NCBI RefSeq assembly: GCF_001705515.1
Contig: NZ_MDJS01000001.1
Location: 558,001-622,000 of the forward strand
Direction of reading: 5' to 3'
Source of the DNA: Mucilaginibacter sp. PPCGB 2223
GTDB taxonomy: Bacteria > Bacteroidota > Bacteroidia > Sphingobacteriales > Sphingobacteriaceae
DNA length: 64,000 nucleotides
The notes below the pieces were generated by a model. It ran no database searches. It worked only from the letters and a program-made list of their open reading frames with translations, and had not been told where the DNA came from. A program made the translations under genes and the position numbers. This document shows, piece by piece, positions 18,265 through 25,244 of this stretch (its first letter is position 1; each line of letters starts with the position of its first letter).

Positions 18265-19029
18265 TTAGTACCTCGCTGCATTGTAGACTTTCATCTGCAT
18301 AGCCTTGGCGCCCATCACATCGGCTTCGGTTTCTAAACCTTTGTCATCGTTTATGGGTACACTCTCTTTCATTTGCATGGTAGGTTGCACACGTCCCTGC
18401 ATTTGTTGCACTACGTGCCATGCTTCATGCGGCAGATGCTTTTCCTGGCCGGATGCTACGTGAATATCCGAACCTTGTGCGTAAGCGTGAGCATTTAACT
18501 GGGCGGGCTGCGGCGAGTTATAGTGTACTTTTACGTGGTCCATCGACATCCCCGAGAGGTTTTCGACGCCCGATTTTAAATTATCGGGCAACCCTGTATT
18601 GTTTTTTTTTAGCTGGGTAACGAATTTACCTTGAGCAGGTAATTCTTCTTCCGGTCCTTTGAGTTGTGTAACGAATTTACCTTGAGCAGGTAGTTCTTCT
18701 TCAGGCCCTTTTAATTGCGTAACGAATTTACCTTGCATTGGCAACTCTTCTTCGGGACCTTTTAACTGGGTAACGAACTTGCCTTGAGCAGGCAGCTCTT
18801 CTTCAGGCCCTTTTAGCTGTGCGACAAATTTGCCTTGAGCAGGTAATTCTTCTTCAGGCCCTTTCAGTTGCGTAACAAATTTACCTTGAGCAGGTAACTC
18901 TTCTTCCGGTCCTTTTTTTTGCAGCACACCAACTGCCGACATACTTTTGCCCTGCACTATGCCACTGCTTTGATTGGCAGCAGCGTTTGATGAACCGTTT
19001 TTATTCTTTTCTGCGAAGATGCTTTGCAT
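18265..19029 (-). CDS. DUF4157 protein with six 17-residue tandem repeats, no toxin domain
   Basis: A 254-residue protein. Residues 1-38 resemble the leader of the DUF4157-NucB protein: both have 'ANQS' then 'GKSM(P/S)AV' and 'VLQ'. Residues 39-140 are exactly six copies of the 17-residue unit KGPEEELPAQGKFVTQL, with only two substitutions (A for T, M for A). The DUF4157 domain follows (about 143-245) with H201-E-A-W-H205 and E-x-E-A-D near 233-237. The protein ends soon after, so no C-terminal effector domain is present. It could be a bare carrier or adaptor for the eCIS, a metalloprotease effector in its own right, or a cargo that lost its toxin. Confidence 0.8.
   Translation of the reverse strand: MQSIFAEKNKNGSSNAAANQSSGIVQGKSMSAVGVLQKKGPEEELPAQGKFVTQLKGPEEELPAQGKFVAQLKGPEEELPAQGKFVTQLKGPEEELPMQGKFVTQLKGPEEELPAQGKFVTQLKGPEEELPAQGKFVTQLKKNNTGLPDNLKSGVENLSGMSMDHVKVHYNSPQPAQLNAHAYAQGSDIHVASGQEKHLPHEAWHVVQQMQGRVQPTMQMKESVPINDDKGLETEADVMGAKAMQMKVYNAARY
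18610..18915 (-). repeat. Six in-frame 51-bp coding repeats
   Basis: Six consecutive 51-nt units in the DUF4157 gene, each coding the same 17 residues. The copies differ mainly at third codon positions while the protein unit stays nearly fixed, so they look held by selection at protein level and are not a fresh slippage product. Confidence 0.92.
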
Positions 19030-19120
19030 ATACTTAAAGATTGAAAAGAAGTATATTATATAAAGCTATCATTATATCCTGATATCTGCAAGTTTTGATC
19101 AAATATCTGTTGATAACAAA

Positions 19121-19155
19121 AGCTGCTACGTGACCATTGGTGACACATAGCAGCT
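19121..19155 (-). terminator. Rho-independent terminator of the oxidase operon
   Basis: AGCTGCTA (19121-19128) pairs with TAGCAGCT (19148-19155), and the stem continues inward past one mismatch. Read on the - strand the hairpin is followed by TTTTGTT. It lies 27 nt past the stop of the FAD amine oxidase gene. Confidence 0.7.
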
Positions 19156-19181
19156 ATTTACACGATGATTTATAATCTTTT

Positions 19182-21170
19182 TTACTCTTCTCCGGGCAGT
19201 GGAGGAGCAATAAACGGATAATCGATATTATTAATGATGGGTTTAATATCAAAAAAGTCGTTCAGTACAGATTCGGCAGTGCAATATGCGCCCTCAACCC
19301 AGGCCTGATCGTTCGAATAAGCCTCGCCAACGATAAAGATGTTGGCATCGGCGCCGGGTATCAACTGCGACGGCTTGCGGATTTTGCGTTGCACGTCGCA
19401 TACATCGTAATGCGCCGCATAAGCGTGGTAGCCTGCATTAAACGGCGGCAACGACCAATCCATATACCGGGTTTCCAGCGGTTCGGGCACGGTATGGTAA
19501 TCGGCATCGGGGCCAAAGTGCAGGGCAGCTAATTGCTGGCGCAGCATGTTTACCATTACCGGTTTGGCCTTGCGTGGGCCGTCTAACGGTTGATAATTCC
19601 CTGAAAAAGGTATTTTTTCTTCCGATTCTGTACCGTATTCCAATTCTTCCCAAAAACTGGTGTATTGCTCATCATCATAGCTGGCTAAAATGCCGTAAAC
19701 AGGCGTGCCGGTTTTATCCAGCGCGTTATTGCCAAAGTACACTACCTGGCGTATAGGCATATCGGTTACGCTTGGGCCAATGGTGTTGGGCAATACTGCT
19801 GCAGCAGTAAGCACCTCTTTCTGTTTGGGAGTAAGTTGGGCACCAACTGAGTTTTGCACCGCGTTGAACATGAGCTGTGCGGTATAAAAAGGCTGATTCA
19901 TTACCGTAATATCCTGGCTCATTTGATACAGGTATGGCGCCATAACAGTACCTTCCAGAGCGGTGATGACGCTGGTAGTAATGGTATACAAACGGATCGG
20001 GGCCGGGTATTTGGCTTTATCCAGCCACCAGGGCTCGCTAAAAAACATCCCGACTTTATAGGATGGCTGCAGTACTGCCGATTCGAGGTACAGGGCTACT
20101 TTGCGATGATTAAGCACATCTACGCCGGCATGATCCTCGTAACGTGTCGCCTGGGCCACGAGATCGATAGCGGCGCGGGGCATAGCCATCCACGCAGCAT
20201 CAGTAGTCTTTGAGGCTGATTTTTTGTTCGGATTTTCTCTTGTGGCAAGGGTGTAACGCACTTTACCGTCGATCTGCAAAATAGAGTGCAGGCGGGTATT
20301 AGGATGATATTCAAAATGGACGTTTTTTTCTTTAGCCAGCTTTACTATCGCATCAAACAAGGCATTAAACATGCTCGAGTAGCCATGGGTTAACGTTTTG
20401 TACTGATTGCCAGGCGTGAACTCATTGTTGGCCTGCATGGCCACCGCCGAGTTCCAGTTAATGACGTTAGATGTGTAACCGTTACCATCGGCTGTATAGT
20501 TGAAGCCTTCAGATCCTAACTGATCGAACATCAAATTCCAGTAACCGATGTTTTTAACCTTATCGCCTTTTTTAAATACCGACGATGCCGGCATATCTAC
20601 TTTAATAGCGCCGTCGCGGTAAAAATTATACCAATCGTTACGGGTAGCAGGGTAGGCAGGCGTTACGGCAAGGTTACCAACAACCGAGAAGCCATTATCG
20701 GGCGGATAATACTGCCCGTCGTTAACAACCTTATACGGCGCAGGGTTATTTGTATTTATCTGGTTAAGATACATGTGTTTGTGGCGCAGATAATACAAAG
20801 GCAGGTCCGACTCGTTAAACTGGATCGAATACTGGTCGAGGTCCAGATCTTTAATCACCGTTGTCACCAGGCGATGACCCTGACCGTTGGGTGTGCCATC
20901 CCAGTCGGAATAGCGCATGCCGCCTACTTCGAGGTACGAATTGGTGCTTTTGTTTTGATAGTGCCAGGTACAAACGCGGGCACCTGCCGGGCGGGTTTTG
21001 TCGGTAGTGCCTAAAAAGTCGTAATTGCCCCAATCATATAATTCGAGCACATCGCCGGCTACCAGCTGTTTAACCTTGCCCTTTTCGCTTGTGGGTTCGC
21101 CGTTTAGCAAGCGCCACGCTGTATAAAGGCCGGCGGCGCCGGCTCCAAAAATGGAATAAGTTTTCTTCAT
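19182..21170 (-). CDS. FAD-dependent flavin amine oxidase family protein
   Basis: A 662-residue flavoprotein of the amine oxidase/L-amino-acid oxidase superfamily. The dinucleotide-binding GxGxxG is at residues 9-14, and the protein starts almost directly with it, so there is no signal peptide. 'YLEVGGMRYSDWDG' (about 76-90) is the substrate-side motif following the FAD-binding half. The C-terminal 'IFIVGEAYSNDQAWVEGAYCTAESVL' (about 615-640) is the second FAD contact seen in L-amino-acid and monoamine oxidases. The upstream gene, 28 nt away, is a 2-keto-acid decarboxylase. An oxidase that deaminates an amino acid to the 2-keto acid would supply it. The exact amino acid is unknown; tryptophan or another aromatic is plausible given the decarboxylase family. 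Confidence 0.78.
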   Translation of the reverse strand: MKKTYSIFGAGAAGLYTAWRLLNGEPTSEKGKVKQLVAGDVLELYDWGNYDFLGTTDKTRPAGARVCTWHYQNKSTNSYLEVGGMRYSDWDGTPNGQGHRLVTTVIKDLDLDQYSIQFNESDLPLYYLRHKHMYLNQINTNNPAPYKVVNDGQYYPPDNGFSVVGNLAVTPAYPATRNDWYNFYRDGAIKVDMPASSVFKKGDKVKNIGYWNLMFDQLGSEGFNYTADGNGYTSNVINWNSAVAMQANNEFTPGNQYKTLTHGYSSMFNALFDAIVKLAKEKNVHFEYHPNTRLHSILQIDGKVRYTLATRENPNKKSASKTTDAAWMAMPRAAIDLVAQATRYEDHAGVDVLNHRKVALYLESAVLQPSYKVGMFFSEPWWLDKAKYPAPIRLYTITTSVITALEGTVMAPYLYQMSQDITVMNQPFYTAQLMFNAVQNSVGAQLTPKQKEVLTAAAVLPNTIGPSVTDMPIRQVVYFGNNALDKTGTPVYGILASYDDEQYTSFWEELEYGTESEEKIPFSGNYQPLDGPRKAKPVMVNMLRQQLAALHFGPDADYHTVPEPLETRYMDWSLPPFNAGYHAYAAHYDVCDVQRKIRKPSQLIPGADANIFIVGEAYSNDQAWVEGAYCTAESVLNDFFDIKPIINNIDYPFIAPPLPGEE

Positions 21171-21198
21171 GTTTTTAGTTTATGACAGGTTTTAAGAT

Positions 21199-22944
21199 TT
21201 AAGGCATAGTTCCGAGCCGGTACATCTGGCCGGGTAGATCTTTTTGAGGGATCACCACTTCAACCAACGTAGGTTTGTCGACAGTATGAGCCAGCGTTTG
21301 AAGCAAAGATTCCAGTTGCGTTATCGTGGTGACGCGGTGACCGTCGGCATTAAATGCTTTGGCCAGGGCCAGGTAATCCCATTTGGGCAGAATATCGAAC
21401 GCGTCGAATTTATGCTCAGGGCCGGGCTCAAATGCTGTAATATCCACATACACCTGTTCAATGGCGTAAACCTGGTTGCTCATCACGAAGATCACGGCAT
21501 TCAATTTATTCCGCGCAAGCGTAGACAGCGATTGGCAGACCATCATAAAACCACCGTCGCCGGCCACTGTCCAGGCGCGTTTGCCGCTGCCCATCTGCGC
21601 ACCCATAGCGGCCCCGGTTTCAAAACCGATACATTGCCATGCGGCCGAGGAGATAAAGCTGTTTTGTTTTAAACCGTAAGCATTGGTGGCAACATAGAGT
21701 GAACTACTTACACCATAGGTCATGATGATATCTTTCAACAGGTCGTGGTCCGCTAAAAACTTCATGGTGTGCTGGAAGAAACGGTTATAGGTGATGACTT
21801 CGGGGTATTTATCCCATTGCGCGTCGGAGTTTTCCTTCCATGGGTTGGGATAAGCCGGTTGCAGCGGCGCTGCCGTTTTAAGGGGATAGACAGGTACGGT
21901 AGGCGGAGTGGTGCTTGGTTTGGATGTTTTAAACAGATGCAGTAAGCCTTCCATAAAATCGCGCATGGTAACACCTTCGTATAAATAATAACCGGCGCGG
22001 ACCTGCTCGGTATTGGCTAATACCACGTTAGGGTATTGGTTTTCGATGAAGAACAGGTAATCATCGGTCATGATGGTGCCGAGCGTTAAAAAACAGTCAG
22101 ATTTGGCTACCGTCTGCACCACACTGTCTATCGATGCAGCATCTGCATATGTGCCGATGAATTTGTCACCGCCTTCGTCCAGCACGGTTTTACCCAGGGT
22201 GGTTGTGGTATATAAAAATCCGCTGGCATCAATTATTTGTTGTAACAGAGGAGCAAGGCCGTGGCGCAGTACTTCGACGCCGGCAAATATTAAAGGATTT
22301 TGAGCCTGTGTAATTTGCGACCATGCCTGCGTTAAAGCATTTTGCAAAGCCAATGGTTCGCTTTTGATGATGACCGGTTTTAACGGAATGTTGGATGGCT
22401 TAGGGCAGGGCTCGGCCCAGACCTCTTTGTAACAGGCAATGTAAACCGGGCGACTGTGTGTTAACGCGGCCACGATCAGGTTGTCTATCTTTTCGGCTGC
22501 ACCTACCGATGTTCTTAGGGTGATGGCGCCAACGGTTACATGCTTATAAATCTCTTCATCGGCCTGTAAATTGCCTGTCGAGTGGTGATAAAGCACGTCG
22601 TACATATTGGTGATATTACGGGCATCGCTGCCGGGCGTAGCGCTGATCACCACAATCGGGCTACACTCGACATATGCGCCTGCGACTGCGTTGAGCGCGC
22701 TGTAGGTGCTTACGCCGTATTGAAGCGACATAGCTGCCAATCCGCGGGTACGGCCATAGGCATCGGCAGCGTAGCCGGCATCGAGTTCGTTGGCGCAGCC
22801 TATGGCGTTTACACCTTCAAAAGTTTCGAGTGTTTGGGTGAAATGCTTCACATAATCGCCCGGGATCTGGAAAACTTCGGTAACATTGAGTTGCTTTAAC
22901 CGTGTTAACAGGTAATCGGCAACCGTAAAAGGCTGATTCGTCAT
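21199..22944 (-). CDS. TPP-dependent 2-keto-acid decarboxylase (indolepyruvate/pyruvate decarboxylase family)
   Basis: A 581-residue thiamine diphosphate enzyme. The N-terminal domain has the cofactor-activating glutamate E53 in 'GCANELDAGYAADAYGR', and the His pair H120-H121 in 'YHHSTGN', typical of decarboxylases rather than acetolactate synthases. The C-terminal TPP/Mg motif starts with GDG at 462-464 and reaches the Asn at 490. These features fit pyruvate, indolepyruvate or phenylpyruvate decarboxylases, which yield an aldehyde and CO2. It is first in a two-gene operon with the FAD amine oxidase, so an amino acid to keto acid to aldehyde route is likely. The product could be an aroma, auxin-like or defence compound precursor. 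Confidence 0.85.
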   Translation of the reverse strand: MTNQPFTVADYLLTRLKQLNVTEVFQIPGDYVKHFTQTLETFEGVNAIGCANELDAGYAADAYGRTRGLAAMSLQYGVSTYSALNAVAGAYVECSPIVVISATPGSDARNITNMYDVLYHHSTGNLQADEEIYKHVTVGAITLRTSVGAAEKIDNLIVAALTHSRPVYIACYKEVWAEPCPKPSNIPLKPVIIKSEPLALQNALTQAWSQITQAQNPLIFAGVEVLRHGLAPLLQQIIDASGFLYTTTTLGKTVLDEGGDKFIGTYADAASIDSVVQTVAKSDCFLTLGTIMTDDYLFFIENQYPNVVLANTEQVRAGYYLYEGVTMRDFMEGLLHLFKTSKPSTTPPTVPVYPLKTAAPLQPAYPNPWKENSDAQWDKYPEVITYNRFFQHTMKFLADHDLLKDIIMTYGVSSSLYVATNAYGLKQNSFISSAAWQCIGFETGAAMGAQMGSGKRAWTVAGDGGFMMVCQSLSTLARNKLNAVIFVMSNQVYAIEQVYVDITAFEPGPEHKFDAFDILPKWDYLALAKAFNADGHRVTTITQLESLLQTLAHTVDKPTLVEVVIPQKDLPGQMYRLGTMP

Positions 22945-23244
22945 TGCAATAAGTAGTTGATTTTTAGGTGGACTAAATATAATAACAATAATGTTATATT
23001 TATATTATTAAAATAATATTTATTGTGCAAAAGTTCTTCCTGTAGAGATGTTTACTTCATTGAACCAATAATCTCACATTAGTGCTAAGCCAATCTGCAA
23101 CGTTTTAGATAATGGTATTTTTTACATCCAGGTAAGATTTTCTCAAAGATATATTTATCATGGCTGCGATTGGGATTTGCTTATTTGATTTTTAAATTGT
23201 AGAATTGACAATTAAAGCCAATTTCAAAATAAACCAATCAAATA
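22945..23244 (+). promoter_or_regulatory. Divergent AT-rich promoter region
   Basis: 300 nt between the decarboxylase (-) and GH51 (+) start codons. Very AT-rich stretches (about 22975-23030) face the decarboxylase gene. No clear operator, hairpin or ORF was found; promoters for both genes must lie here, but no box could be assigned with confidence. Confidence 0.4.
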
Positions 23245-25236
23245 ATGACTGTAAAAAACACGCGTTTAAGCGCAGCTATTTTATTTGGCCTGTGTATGGC
23301 AGGCCTATCGGCGCAAAGCCAGACTAAACTAACCCTGCAATTAGATAACACACCGGCGAAAGTAAGCCCGGCACTGTACGGGCTGATGACTGAAGAGATC
23401 AATTATTCGTACGATGGGGGATTGTACGCCGAACTGATCCGTAATCGCATTTTTAAGGATAATCCTAAGGCACCCGACCATTGGGCGCTGGTACAATCCG
23501 GCGATAGCAAAGCATCGATTGCTTTGGATAATAAGCATCATATTAATGAGGCATTGACAACCTGTTTGCGATTGGACATTGAACAGGCGGGAGCAAGAAC
23601 GGGCATAGCCAACGATGGTTATTGGGGGATACCCGTAAAGCCGGCAACTACTTATCATGGCAGCTTTTATGCCCGGACAGATGCAACAGGCGGCACGTTA
23701 ACCATCAGCCTGGAAAGTACCGATGGCAAAACTGTTTATGCCACGGCACAGGTAGCCGGTGTTAACGATCAATGGCAGCAATATAAATACAGTTTAACCA
23801 CTGCTAAAGATGTTAAGCCGACAGCCGACGCACGGTTGGTGATATCGGCCGGCAAAGCCGGATCGTACTGGTTTAACCTCGTATCGTTGTTCCCGCCAAC
23901 TTATCATGGTACAGCAAATGGCAACCGCATTGATATTATGCAACTGCTTGCTGATATGAAACCCGCTTTTTTACGCCTGCCTGGCGGTAATTACCTCGAA
24001 GGGCAGATGTTTTCGACACGGTTTAACTGGAAGAAAACTTTAGGCAGCCTGGATAAGCGCCCCGGGCACATGGGTACCTGGAGCTACCGTTCGTCGGACG
24101 GGATGGGCTTGCTCGAATACCTGGAGTGGTGCGAGGACTTGCATATGGACCCGGTGCTGGCGGTATTTGCTGGCTACACATTGAACCGCGATTATTTAGA
24201 AGCCGGCCCGCTGTTAAAACCTTTTGTTGATGAAGCATTAGAAGAAATAGAATACGTTACCGGTGATGTAAATACCAAATGGGGAGCAGTGCGTGCGCAA
24301 AACGGGCACCCTAAACCCTTCAATTTAAAATATATCGAGATAGGTAACGAGGACGGTTTTGATGTTTCGGGAAGTTATGATGGGCGTTTTGCACAATTTT
24401 ACGATGCGATAAAAGCTAAGTACCCCAACTTGCAATTGATATCGACCATTGGCGGTCGCGATGGGCTGGGATCGAGGTTCCCGATAACATTACGGAAACC
24501 CGATGTGATTGATGAACATTATTACCGTAACGCATCCGAAATGGAAAGCGATGCCAGCCATTATGATGATTACGACCGCAAAGGGCCAAAAATATTTGTA
24601 GGGGAGTGGGCCACGCGCGAAGGTTCGCCAACGCCTAACTTTAACGCCGCTTTGGGCGATGCCGCATGGATGACCGGTATGGAGCGTAATTCGGATATTG
24701 TAATAATGTCGTGCTATGCGCCATTGTTTGTGAACGTTAACCCGGGCGGCATGCAATGGAAATCGGACCTGATAGGGTACAATGCCCTGAGCAGTTATGG
24801 TTCGCCATCGTACTATGCGCAAAAAATATTTAATGAAAATAAGGGAGATAAGGTGATAGCGATCAGTTCCGAAAACATCCCGGCCAAAATGCAAAAACTA
24901 AGCGGGCGCGATTCGGCAGCAGGCAAAACCCCAAAAGCTATCCCTGCCATGTTTTATGTAGCAACTAAAGATAGTAAAACGGGCAAAATTTATATTAAAA
25001 TAGTAAATACACTTGGTACCGCCCAGGCTGTCGATATCGAATTGAAAGGCGCCGGAAATGTGAATGCCAATGGTACACTGATTGAATTGAAAGCCGATAA
25101 ACCCGAAGATACCAACAGCATTACCGAACCTCAAAAAATAGTACCCGTAACAACTACTATCAAAGGCCTGGGGCAGACTTTCAGCCGGACCTTGGCTCCA
25201 TACTCCATCAATATTTTGCAGATCGATACCAAATAA
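23245..25236 (+). CDS. Secreted alpha-L-arabinofuranosidase (GH51)
   Basis: Removes alpha-L-arabinofuranosyl side chains from arabinan, arabinoxylan or rhamnogalacturonan I. 663 residues with an N-terminal Sec signal (to about residue 25, ...AQSQT). A carbohydrate-binding-like beta-sandwich sits around 90-215 ('YWGIPVKPATTYHGSFYAR'). In the catalytic barrel the likely acid/base is E369 in 'EIGNEDGF' and the likely nucleophile is E454 in 'VGEWATREG'. The C-terminal all-beta domain seen in GH51 follows. It is convergent with the large GH28-like gene with only 8 nt between stops, and is the first carbohydrate-active gene of the pectin locus. Confidence 0.92.
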   Translation: MTVKNTRLSAAILFGLCMAGLSAQSQTKLTLQLDNTPAKVSPALYGLMTEEINYSYDGGLYAELIRNRIFKDNPKAPDHWALVQSGDSKASIALDNKHHINEALTTCLRLDIEQAGARTGIANDGYWGIPVKPATTYHGSFYARTDATGGTLTISLESTDGKTVYATAQVAGVNDQWQQYKYSLTTAKDVKPTADARLVISAGKAGSYWFNLVSLFPPTYHGTANGNRIDIMQLLADMKPAFLRLPGGNYLEGQMFSTRFNWKKTLGSLDKRPGHMGTWSYRSSDGMGLLEYLEWCEDLHMDPVLAVFAGYTLNRDYLEAGPLLKPFVDEALEEIEYVTGDVNTKWGAVRAQNGHPKPFNLKYIEIGNEDGFDVSGSYDGRFAQFYDAIKAKYPNLQLISTIGGRDGLGSRFPITLRKPDVIDEHYYRNASEMESDASHYDDYDRKGPKIFVGEWATREGSPTPNFNAALGDAAWMTGMERNSDIVIMSCYAPLFVNVNPGGMQWKSDLIGYNALSSYGSPSYYAQKIFNENKGDKVIAISSENIPAKMQKLSGRDSAAGKTPKAIPAMFYVATKDSKTGKIYIKIVNTLGTAQAVDIELKGAGNVNANGTLIELKADKPEDTNSITEPQKIVPVTTTIKGLGQTFSRTLAPYSINILQIDTK

Positions 25237-25244
25237 AGAAGTAC

